Shown here: positions 22,196-32,801 of the stretch, one piece after another
Numbering within the stretch: position 1 is the stretch's first letter
Layout: each line of letters opens with the position of its first letter
Source of the DNA: Dendrocalamus latiflorus
Lineage: Eukaryota > Streptophyta > Magnoliopsida > Poales > Poaceae
Direction: 5' to 3'
DNA: 64,000 nt
NCBI GenBank assembly: GCA_017311315.1
Contig: CM029670.1
Location: forward strand, 27,214,949 to 27,278,948
Notes under the pieces: model-generated
Database searches by the model: none
What the model was told of the DNA's origin: nothing
Seen by the model: only the letters and a program-made list of their open reading frames with translations
Position numbers and translations under genes: made by a program

Positions 22196-23673
22196 GATCT
22201 ACAACAAAGAATATGCAAAGTTTAGCACTATGTTTATGTTCATCTTTTATTAAACAATTTAACAAAAGACTCCCACTATGTGTTTTGCAACAAAACTCCC
22301 TCTAAGTTACATAGTGGGTCAAGAACCTCATTTCACTAATTCCTAGTGAGCTTTGGCATCACGGCTAGAAAACTAGTGACATGGGTAAGCAACACCTTGC
22401 TAATCACATCCCTATGTGACTCTTGCTTGTTGGGTGACATCAACATGCCCCGGCCCCAATCTATGCCCCAAGGTCCAAAACTGTTTTGATAACCTTGTTA
22501 AGTAAACCAAATGCTTCCGCATGTAGATGTCCGACATCTACCCCAAATAATGATGATAACCGACGGCACTCTACTTTGGTAGACCTACCATGCGGTGATC
22601 ATTATCTTTTGGTGCAACATATGGAAGGGCATGAACACCTAATTTTATGAGGGATTCTATCCTACCAAAGCAACATATGACAAAAACATTGCATAAGAAT
22701 AAGATAGATAATATCACAGATAAACACATTTAACTGTGAAGTAGTATGGCCCAAACAAATGGTGATCTCCATCTCCATGTAGGTGTAGACGATCTCCATC
22801 CTCCACATCACTCCTTTAGGCCACCATGCTTGAAAGCTTGTAACCTCAAAACTAGGCTACTACCTATAATAGCTAGAAATTGAAGATTACAAAGATAGAT
22901 TCAAGCATTAAGGTCGACACGCAGGTCGTTAAATACAATATAGACAGCTAACAATAGCTGAAATAATCATGACACGCAGGCCATGAACGAATGTTACATG
23001 CATCACATACATCTCATACATTCCAATAAGATATAGGGCCATACTATTCACGTCATTCTCTGCAAAAACAAGTTAGACGTAGAATCGTATTCTACCTAAC
23101 GATGTGAACCCAAGACGCTATACAAGGCGGGTACGCACGGCGGTCCCGCTGGCCGGTCAGCGGGCGGGGGGTCGAGGGGGGGGCCGCCCCCCGCGGGTTT
23201 CAGGGCAGCGCCCTGAACACCCTACGAAATTTACAGATCCAATCTATGAAATCGCAATGGAAAAACTATTCGGCACAACCACCTTATGCCGATCCGAGAC
23301 ATTCTCTAGGATGCTAGTTTTTCCACTGGGCCGAGGCCATCAGATCCGTAACCTACTAGTATTCGGCATAACCACCTTATGCCGATCCGAGACAATCTCT
23401 AGGGCACTAGTATTCCCACTGGCCCGAGGCTATCAGATTCGTATCCTACTAGTATTCGACATAACCACCTTATGCCGATCCGAGACAATCTCTAGGGCAC
23501 TAGTAGTGATACAATCTGCGCCTCATCCAACCCCTATTCACCGATTGATCTCATCAACCCGTGCTACCATCGATTCATCACATGAACCGACTGATCTAGA
23601 CTGTAATAGATCCAATCTACTACAACCGCATATCATCATATGCGCTGATCCAGATCGCAAACTAAGCAAGATG
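22196..23673 (-). other. Untranslated leader of the Ty1-copia element
   Basis: About 1.5 kb between the PBS and the gag start. It holds a G/C-run hairpin-like segment (23155-23215, with ggggggg/cccccc and gggcagcgccc) and a 93-bp tandem repeat. It probably contains RNA dimerisation or packaging signals (inference). Confidence 0.8.
23268..23508. repeat. 93-bp tandem repeat in the copia leader, about 2.6 units
   Basis: Units start at 23268, 23361 and 23454 with exact 93-bp spacing, each opening with attcgRcAtaaccaccttatg. The third is cut short. Confidence 0.9.
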
Positions 23674-23685
23674 GCTCTGATACCA
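23674..23685 (-). promoter_or_regulatory. Primer binding site (initiator tRNA-Met type)
   Basis: Minus-strand TGGTATCAGAGC, the standard plant PBS complementary to the 3' end of initiator tRNA-Met, one base from the 5' LTR. Confidence 0.93.
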
Positions 23686-23686
23686 C

Positions 23687-25100
23687 TGAAGGAACGCGCG
23701 TAGGCTACGATAGCAGAAAATAAAAAAATTTCTACCGCGCACACCAGGACATCATGCTAAGAAGGGATCATAGATCGTTACCACTAGACGCGCAGCGCAG
23801 CGGAAGAAGAGTTGGAGAAGCCGATCCAACCACGCGCGTCGAGGTAGTAGTGGAAGTAGCCGATCGTCCCGAACAGATCGTCTCCTCCACGCGATCAACC
23901 ACACCACGAGCAGATCCAATCTGTAGTTTGTTGATGCCGATCAACGCCGCAACGAGCAGCGCCTCCACCGGTATCCACACGTCCGGGGCTGGAACGCCGA
24001 TCGCGAGTGTACCAGCACTCGCGAGCGGCTAGGGTTTGGCTCGGGAGGTGGCGGCTAGGGTTTTGCTCGGGAGGAACATATGCGTGCATCCCTCAGCCCC
24101 CCCGCCTCCAAATATATAGACCTCCTCACTTGGGCCTCGTGGACCGAGGCCCAATAGGAGTCTATCCGGATCTCTATCCGAATTGAGCCCACATCCGAAT
24201 CACATTCGAATTAGTGTTCCAACCCGTTAAGTGTGCGACCCTGTAGGTTCACGTATACTTGGTCGCGACCCGGAAACACCTTTCCGGTCACCCTGTTAAT
24301 AGCGGCCTCTAGCAAGACATATTAACCCCAAAGTATACGTAAAGATCATATCGGCTGAACCTGTAATGTTCTCATGTACGAATCCTTTTGCCTCACGATA
24401 TAGATTAAGCTCAAGGCGAGACCTGTGTCATCCTCTTAATGGCTCAATCACTCTCTCGATTCCGTGATGGATTATAAACTTGTGATTGACTCCTCAATCA
24501 CATTGGCATGGCCATGCACTTTCATAATCCATTACATCGAGGGGCCCAGAGATATCTCTCCCACAAGGAGGGGCAAATTCTATCTTGATCATTCACATCC
24601 CACTACATGTTTCATAGCAAACCCGAAGACTACTTTTATGACTACCCAGTTACGGAGTAGTGGTTAGTAGTCCCAAAATAGGCTACTACGCATGTTGGGA
24701 ACCATGATGATCTCAAGTCTAACGATTCTACATAAACACTACTTGAGACCAACTAATGACACATGGAATCTCTGCAGTGTCTCATGGCGGGTCTATCCAA
24801 CATATGTTCACTAACACATGTCCATATTATTGATTTGGTATCTCCATACCATGATCCATGAGACATGATCATCAATCAATACATATGCTGATCTTTGAAT
24901 CATATATGTTCCTCATATGATATATGATCAGGGATCATTTAGAAATAGCAACATTTTGGCATTAAGAGTCTCATGAATAAGTCACATACTCATTGATCAA
25001 TAATGATAATGTCTATTTCAAGGAACAAAGCAATGTATCATAAACATAGTATGTGATATATTCAACATCTCCATGTTGCCTCTAGGGCATATCACCAACA
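23687..25100 (-). repeat. 5' LTR of the Ty1-copia element
   Basis: 1414 bp, matching 16802-18215 at constant offset. It contains the presumed promoter (minus-strand TATA-like CTATATATTT near 24110-24119). Confidence 0.95.
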
Positions 25101-25259
25101 ACTAGATCATTCACGATCTCAATTTCCACATTCTCTAGAAACCAACCTCAGACTACTCAGTAAAATCGGTTAGACCACCATGCCCAAGCCGGTCAAACTG
25201 CTTGCCCAACACGTACAAGTACTCGAGGTACTCGAAGATCACAAGAATTGAAGCACTCA

Positions 25260-25920
25260 AAGCCTACAAGTACTAACCGTGAAGCCTATGGCAACCGATT
25301 GCAAAGCTTACGACTATTGATCACCAAGTCTGTGACAACAGATCACAAAGTCTACAACCACCGATCACAAAGTCTATAGCTACCGATCACCGACAAGGCA
25401 ATTTAGCTTTGAGTATCGACCGGTTACTGTAGCTATGTCTGTCAACAAAGTACTGTAGCTGCGACCATCAACAAGGTACTGTAGCTATGACCATCAATCA
25501 CAGTCGACACCTCTGACTACCGACTGTGATCGTGTGTCGACTGTGATCTAGTCTGCCAATCGAACAGCTCAAAACAAGGCTACGACTATCACTGGTTCAC
25601 TGTAGCTGATGACTAGTTCACTGTAGCTCACGACCGGTTCACTGCTGCATACGACTGATTCATTGTGGCTTATGACCAGTTGACTGGTGCTTACGACTGG
25701 TTCACTTATCGAGGTCATTCCACCGCGGTTATTCAGCCGTGGTTGTTCTACCATGTTTGACATGCCGTGGTCGTTCTGCCATCCTCGACCTGTTGTTGTC
25801 GATCTTCATTGGTTGATTTGCCGTGGTCGACCTATCGTGGTCGTTCTGCCCTTGTCGACCCGCCGTGGTCGATTTGCTGTGCTCGTAAACTCTCAGACTT
25901 CCGACCGTGGTTGAAGTCTG
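25260..25920. repeat. Degenerate short-period repeats inside the interrupted solo LTR
   Basis: Many imperfect copies of phrases such as ccgatcacaaagtct, gactggttcactgtagct and gccgtggtcgttctgcc at about 25-30 bp intervals. No coding potential. Confidence 0.6.
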
Positions 25921-26108
25921 CCAATTAGACCTCCCAACACAAGGCCGATCGAATCACCCAACACAAGGCCATTTGGGCGATCGACTATCGATCGTGGTCG
26001 AAGCCAGCTGGTCAGACTGCCCAATACAAGACGGTCAAACCACTTAACCTTAACATTCCAGCAATTCCAGTTTTCCAAAAGAGCATCGATCGAAACTTTA
26101 ACAAACAC

Positions 26109-26441
26109 AAATTTCAATGCAACCCAAGTGTCAATTATTCATCATCACTAAATTTACGACCTATCTACATGATCTAACAATAATGATTTGCTTCACGGAA
26201 CTAACCGATCGATTGGGAAGTTCCCGGCAGGTGAATTCTTGAGTGGTTGTATGATGTGGCTTATCTATGCGGAATAAACTACCCTATGGCTGAGCCCTTC
26301 AGAATAGGGACTCGGTCGACTTAGAGTAAATTTCATCGATCTAGCGATTAAGGCTTGCTGCTTTGATCTCTCGTCTCCTGCTGGAATCTCGTTTGTATCC
26401 TATCATCCCTCAAACGGAGCATTGAAATTAGAAGTGTAGTT
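26109..26441. other. Spacer between the interrupted solo LTR and repeat copy B
   Basis: No gene or repeat end recognised. It may belong to an older LTR fragment. Confidence 0.35.
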
Positions 26442-26746
26442 TGTGAAGCATGCATGCCTTGCATGCATGGCCTGGTGTGCATGCAGGGGACACACACAAG
26501 CAATGATGTTTCTGTTGCGACACACACGCCGGCCATTGGGACTGCAACCATGCTATTGCTGCCTCCCAATATTTTGGCCTACTCTTCTTGATGACTCCGT
26601 CACCTACGGGCTACGGCAGGCAGTTTGGATCTCGAATCTTCCATGCAGGTCATCCACGGCTGTATGATGACTCTTTTGGGTCAAGCAAGAACCTATAGAT
26701 AAACAGATCGAATTTTAATTCCAGGCATGATGCTTCCTGTGAATTA

Positions 26747-27082
26747 GGGCAAGTACAATAGAAGAGGTGGCTGCCACCTCTAGGACTAGCCATATAAGTA
26801 AAAAGACTACATATGGCTCATGTGAAGGTAGCTAATACAATGAGTAGAGTAGAGGTTACCTCTACTAAAGCACTCAAACATTTAATACTTACATAAATAT
26901 ATCAGGGGTCATCTCTTGCATGAGGGGTAGTTTATCTCTCTCTCCTCGTATAATGTGCTAGAGGTCACCTCTTGCATGAGGGGCAGCTTGCTTCTCTCTC
27001 TTCTTTTCTCTCTCTTCCACTTAGGATTGTGCTGATGTGGATTTCACTAAAGGCAACCTAATCAGCACCATTGTACTTGCTC
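26747..27082. mobile_element. Tourist-like MITE, 336 bp
   Basis: Left end GGGCAAGTACAATAG pairs with the right end CCATTGTACTTGCTC. It is flanked by TTA on both sides (26744-26746, 27083-27085), the PIF/Harbinger TSD. It is absent from copy A. Confidence 0.85.
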
Positions 27083-27343
27083 TTAGTAAGTAAATGTTGA
27101 TGACAAGGAGTTATCTATGGATCTAGTCCATGCATGATGTCATCCTTGATTGATACCGCATACAGATTAACTTGTGATATGGGTAACATGGATGTGCAGG
27201 GACAGGCTCACATGCATGTGTCTGAAGAGTTGTTAAGCTAGCTAGCTTTACATGCAAGGTGCATGCATGTTGTTGAGAGATACGGCCGGAAAAGTTCTGT
27301 GTGCGCAGTGCACATTATCGGGAATCCCTTCTCCGTTGTATAA

Positions 27344-27536
27344 GGTCAGTCTCAGTGGAGGTTTCATATCTCAGTTTTCAACACACCTATATTTTAGAAA
27401 CAGTGTAGAAGAGTTTCATAGGGATGAAACTCTCTCTACTCCCATAAAACTTTTATCATCTCTCTTCATCAATACAGTGCCATGTCAGCGTATTTAATGC
27501 CCATAAAACTCCATAAAATCTCCAGTGAAACTGACC
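27344..27536. mobile_element. PIF/Harbinger-like MITE, 193 bp
   Basis: Left end GGTCAGTCTCAGTGGAG pairs with the right end CTCCAGTGAAACTGACC. It is flanked by TAA on both sides (27341-27343, 27537-27539). Absent from copy A. Confidence 0.85.
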
Positions 27537-27897
27537 TAATCCTCACCAGACATGGAATTATGTACGTATTGAGTAGGCCAAGTACGTCCACCATGGACAC
27601 CGCTTCACACTTCACTTGATTCTCTTGTCCCAAAACGCCCACAAAAATAAGATGGAGCCTTGGACCTCACAAACATTGTTACTTAATTTGTTAGCATCCC
27701 CGGAGGTTGAGGGCCTACAATCTCTGTCGAGGAAGATGATGCTGTGGGATTTGGTTTCTTTTGACATGCCACAATATCTTCTTTTTTATCCTGTAGAGTT
27801 TGATTTTCTGAAACTTGAAGAAAAGTATCTATGCCTTGAGATTGGGTTTACCGATGGTGGACTTGAATCTTGCTACACAGTATTTATTAATTATTAG

Positions 27898-30430
27898 TCA
27901 TTTGTCCGTGCGTTGCACTGAAATTTATTAGATATATAGAGAATCATGCCATGAAAATAATTGCTCTGATTAGTTAAAAAGTAAAGAGCAGTGAGAAGTC
28001 AAAAGGATAAAACTGTTGGAGGAGAACGGATATACTTCCACCAACTCATTTTTTCTATAATAGTAATAATAATAAAATGATGAAAATGGGCACCGTGGAA
28101 TCCACGTTGCATCAATATGAAATAAAAAAAAAGCAAATACCGCTTTTTACTTAGTATGGTTGCTGTAGAGGCAGGCAAAGGAGCGAGGACACAGCGGGCG
28201 AGGATGCAGTGGAAGCAACGTTGATTTTTTTTTGGATTATTCTGCTTAATTATCATTATTGACATAATCAAGGCAATTAAAGGCTGCAGTTAAATCAGCA
28301 TATGAAGGCTAATAACAACCGCACGATCAAACACATGGATGGCTGAGATGAAATGTGTGAACAGGTATGAACGTGGGTGGCCATAACACAATGTTTGTGT
28401 AATCAAATTGCCCCCCAAAAAACAGCTACATCATATAGCACATAGCAAACTCGAGTGCACTAACTAGCTGCTTAATACAAAATATATCATTTGGATATGT
28501 ACAAAGGCAATGAGAGAGAATGAGTGAAGACAATATTTTAGCTACTTGACCAAAATAGAATATTTGCATCTAATATGGTAAGAAATATTGCAAAGAATCT
28601 ATAGCTATTAGAAATGACCATCAACTTCTACCATCCCTGAAGAAACTAAATAGAATTTCAATGCATGGAAAATTTTTCTCCCTCAACTGAAATAACATGG
28701 TGAATGCATTGCAGACTCAATAACTGAGATGAAAATTGTTGCCTTTTGCCATAAAAATGGAATATTTTAATTTCAGAAGATGATAGCCCTATTTTCCCAT
28801 GATAACATCAAATAGACAAATCATGTGCTTGAATTGACCTTGTTGAGGTTCTTCTTGAATAGGGGATGGGGCAGCATAATACTGTTCCTGTTATTGAGGA
28901 GGGTCTTCCTGCCTAGGTGGTGAGGGAACCCGCATCGTGGTGAGGCAAATTCCTTCCATGTTGTGACACTTATGCAGTTTATGATGCGTAAGCAAATTCC
29001 TTCCATGTTGCATTTTTATTTCCAAGTTCCGACTGGCTCAACAGTAATAGGATATGATAGTAGTTGAATTATAGCACTCAATTTTTCATGCTATTTTTGC
29101 AACCTCTTTTTAAAACCAATGGCCATTCGTTGCAGCTGCTCTAAAAGAATGGTACATTACATCAGCAGATAAGACTACAATGGATAAAATATAAAGTTAA
29201 TAATACAACAGAAGACACTTCCAGACCCTTGAATGTTTGCATAACCTACTCGACATTTTTTTTTAAAAAAAAGAGGTATTTTCAGCGTGATAGCATAGGT
29301 AATACTTCTATCAAAGCAATAGAATGTTCTATTTCCCCAAAATTGAAAAATAAACCACAGATTTTTTTTAGAAAAAAGAAGTAGCAACAAATGGAACAAC
29401 ACTACAATCAGAGGAACATTATATGATGCAGGTAAATATGACATGCTGGTACGATATACAATTTCATAATTATTCAAATGTTCACCTGCAATTCCCTCTT
29501 CCGATCGATCACCAATTCCGTATTTGGGCCATATAACCGAATAGTCACAGAAGACTCGTTGCCAGTGCCTTCTTTGACAGATGTCTTTAGCACTATAAGT
29601 AATAAGCATCAAAGCAATAAAAGAAAGACCATTTTGGGGTAGCTATCGATGTACCTATGAGTTATCGGTAAATTAGACGCAGCTGCACAAAGAACAGATT
29701 TCTAATTCTGCAAACATGATAGGCCCAAATGTAACAACAGCAGGAATGATTTAAGAAGAAATAAATGCAAAGCAATCCTCAAGGTGTAATAATATGTTTT
29801 TGCGGAAATTCAAGCAACTAACTTGCCTAAAAATGTATAATTACATTGCCTCTGTTTTGCTCTGCTACAACATGTCGAGGTGAAAGAAACAGTAACCCAT
29901 GTGCATTGACAAAAGATGAAAACCACTAAAGTAAACAAGAATCGATTGGTACATCCAAAGTCCAATATTTTTATCTATCAAAGACTGAAACAGTAACAGA
30001 ATTGGTAGAATTACCATATGCACTGCGTAGGCCATTAATAAATGAACAGAAACGTTCCCAAAGCATCTATCTGAAAGGAACAAGATATGAACAATAGTAA
30101 GCATGCACAACAAAGCATAACTTCAGAGATGCAGTATTCATAAGTACAGAGCAGGCAAGTAAAATATAAAGGTTTGACATCTTGTGCAACCACAGCATAT
30201 CCCTACATCTATCTTTTTTATGGAAGAAAGCAAGCAGTATATGTCATGTCACTGTCAGTATCTTTTAACAGCCTGTTCAGAACTTCTAAAAGAAATTTAA
30301 GTTATGCCCACGCCTAGAAAAATAAAAAAGGGCATCAGAAGCATCATGAAATACACAGAAAAGCACCCTGCTTTACTTAAGTAACCCACCTGGATGTTAC
30401 CATTTAAATTGTAGGTCAGAGCACGAGGCA
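27898..30430. other. Helitron 3' portion, no gene recognised
   Basis: AT-rich sequence with poly-T/poly-A runs. Short minus-strand frames (for example 29175-29612) have no recognisable domain. Confidence 0.4.
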
Positions 30431-30439
30431 TCAATTAAT

Positions 30440-31330
30440 TGCTGAAGAAAGTTTCAAATGTTGCTGGCTTCCATAAGAGAATGATATTTTTCCATGGTAA
30501 AATTTCACATGCTGTAGATATTTCCCCATCAAGAAAAGTGAATAAGTGATATTGACAAAGAAGTGGTGGAAGGTTCAAGGGAGAAGTTCTTCTCTTCAAT
30601 TTTGAAGAGGTAAGCACCAGCCCTGCTCACATGACCTCACTGCAATAATCTCCTAACTATAGCACGTTAACATGCAGGAGTTTGGAGCAGAGGACTCTTC
30701 TCCATGGCTAAATACAGATCACCAAACTCTTCTAGCAACCCTTCTATGAGATTTACTGTCATAAAGCTATATGTCTAGGTCACAACATTCAGCACTAAAC
30801 CATGCACTAAGATAACACCAAACAAATCCATTGCTTCATCCTTTCGGCCAACTTTAAGCAAGGAACCAATGATAATATTGAAAGTCCTAATCTCATGTCG
30901 AAAATACACTGAACATAGGTTCTGAAACATCCTGAGTGCTTCATCAACACGATTATTTTGACAAAGCCCTGCTATAATTATGTTGTACGTGCTAATTTCC
31001 AAGCGTGTTCCCTTGCAGCAGCAGTTCTCCCAGTCTGAAAAAAAACATGCAGTATTATGTCATATGAAATAACTCCACACTTAACTCCCTTGCTCAGTAC
31101 TCTCTGTAACGAGCTAATGCATCCTCGGTCCTACCATCTTTACAATATCCATCAAGTACTATAGTTAACCAAATTAGGTTTGAAGCCAATCGAGACCATA
31201 CCATCAAGTAACTCCATTGCTTCATCCATCTTACCAGCTAAGCAGTGACCATTTATTATTGTATTATATGAGACAACATCATGCTTCACACCTGCACGCA
31301 CCATCAAGTCAAAGAGATTACGGGCCTTCA
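30440..31330 (-). pseudogene. Rf1-like pentatricopeptide repeat (PPR) gene fragment
   Basis: On the minus strand, consecutive PPR-like units can be read with frame breaks. Examples are a KHDVVSYNTIINGHC-type unit at about 31200-31290, STYNIIIAGLCQNNRVDEALRM at about 30940-31000, and TFNIIIGSLLKVGRKDEAMDLF at about 30820-30890. The far end (about 30555-30620) reads AGAYLFKIEEKNFSLEPST, like the C-terminal tail of Rf1-type restorer PPR proteins. Intact relatives bind and process mitochondrial transcripts and restore male fertility. Here there are several stops and frameshifts, the N-terminal half and targeting peptide are missing, and the piece lies inside the Helitron-like element, so it is a captured, decayed fragment. 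Confidence 0.75.
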
Positions 31331-31339
31331 TGAGCTATT

Positions 31340-32796
31340 GTTAATCAGGAGAAAGCAACAAGATATGCCAGAAGCAAGGAGCAGGAACTCACATAGGTTC
31401 ATGATACCACCAGACAGTCTCGAACTCTCGATCAAGAAGCACGAGCTGTCCAGAGATGGCCACCCTATCACCAAATCCTTGCAGAAAGCTCTAAAAAAAT
31501 TAACAATCCTCCTTATTAGCAAGGGGAAAAAAAGGAAAACCAGCAAGAATGCTGCTCCCATGATGAGGCGATGGGGTCCCGATCTTCCGATAAGATGATA
31601 ACTTCGATTTTGGTGGAGGTAACCCTTGCGATCCGACTACAACCCCACGATGTCGCTTGCGCCTTAGCAATTGCTGAACCACACTCCAAGTTGTTATCAA
31701 CCGTGCCAAGAACGCGGTTGACCTGACCACGAAGGTCTATTCCTGCATGCAACCGAAGAACAAGCAAGAACAAGATAACAAGCAATCTGAAATTACAAAT
31801 ATTGATATTGAGTTCAAAAGGTGGGATTCCGAAGGCTGTCTTGACAGGTGGTCGTTCGACATAACTGAAGAATAGAAGTTTGCATAATGGTTAAACCTAA
31901 ACTCAACGAAATCCAAAGAGTTCAAAGGGGTTAGAGAGTGAATATATGAGTTGGAGAAGAGAGAGGGGCGGCCAAGGGTCGTCCTAGGGTTGGACACCCA
32001 CCCTAAAAAAATTACAAAGCTCTTGGGCAAGATTGGAGGTGGCGTAGCACCTTTATATTCGGATTCAGAAATAGTCCTGACTTGTTACGATGATATTTTT
32101 CGCACAGAAGGAATTTTGAGGTGAGACTATATCCATTGGAAAGAGGGTAAGATAAGTTTTCCATCAAGTACTCACCCATCCCAAACGGACTCCGGATGCG
32201 AATTCTATACTTGTTGGAAGTCAGTCCTGTCAGGCTGAATCAGCGTCGGATTGTTTTGGCGATTGCGACACGACCAAACGGTTTCTGAAGCTGAGGCCTT
32301 ACCCATTGGATGGGCCTTGGAATAATATTTCCATCAAGCATAAGAACACCTAAATCGGACTCCGTTTGTGAAAGTTATGGCCGTTTTATTACAGGCTTGT
32401 CCGGCTGTCCCGAACCGAATCCGAATTGAGTTCTTAGTTGATTCTGAGTTTGATTTCGGTTGGGCTTGAGAAAATTCCGAATTGGGCTTGAAAACCTCAT
32501 CCAAAACATGGGCTTTTAAGTTCTTGGACCTCTCCCCTTTTGTCCTCCCACTGCATGGCTTCTCCTTGGGCTTCTTCTTCCTTGTTTTTCTCCATTGCTG
32601 TGGCGCTGGCTTCCCTCTCGGTTCGAAAGTATTCTATTTGTCAAAACTGAGAATGAACAAAGTAGTGACATGAGGTAGCATCATATTCTCATTTAAAATA
32701 TGTTGAAGCTGAAGAAACGAATTCACCTTTAGTTCAATCTTGATATTGGGTGCTATGCTCGTGTGTGTTTGTAGCGTGGTCACATCATCCTCCCCT
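31340..32796. other. Helitron interior, retroelement-like or unassigned sequence
   Basis: Several minus-strand frames (for example 31737-32030) lack recognisable domains. The style (long C/T tracts, tccgtttgtgaaagttatggccg) resembles untranslated parts of rice gypsy-type elements, but no ends were found. Confidence 0.35.
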
Positions 32797-32801
32797 TTTT
32801 G

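Larger units (their letters stand above)
16802..25100 (-). mobile_element. Complete Ty1-copia LTR retrotransposon, 8.3 kb, apparently young
   Basis: Two 1414-bp LTRs (16802-18215, 23687-25100) show no difference and no indel in the stretches I compared; the offset is a constant 6885. The element is flanked by the perfect 5-bp TSD ACTAG (16797-16801, 25101-25105). On the minus strand a tRNA-iMet-type primer binding site follows the 5' LTR by one base, and a polypurine tract abuts the 3' LTR. A single open gag-pol frame fills 22195-18236. All parts needed for autonomous retrotransposition appear present. LTRs start TGTTGGTGATATGCCC, reminiscent of the Angela/BARE group; family assignment is from memory. 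Confidence 0.95.
15946..26103 (-). mobile_element. Solo LTR (about 1.85 kb) interrupted by a Ty1-copia insertion
   Basis: Without the nested element, 15946-16801 plus 25106-26103 runs from TGTAGGATCGAATAC to ...TTTAACA, the TG...CA form of an LTR. It is flanked by the 5-bp direct repeat AACAC at 15941-15945 and 26104-26108. Read on the minus strand, a TATA box (CTATAAAAGC at 16303-16312) lies about 360 bp before the LTR end ..CGATCCTACA, a familiar plant LTR terminus. No internal retrotransposon genes belong to it, so it is most simply a solo LTR. The assigned right end rests on the TSD and the CA dinucleotide. Confidence 0.55.
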
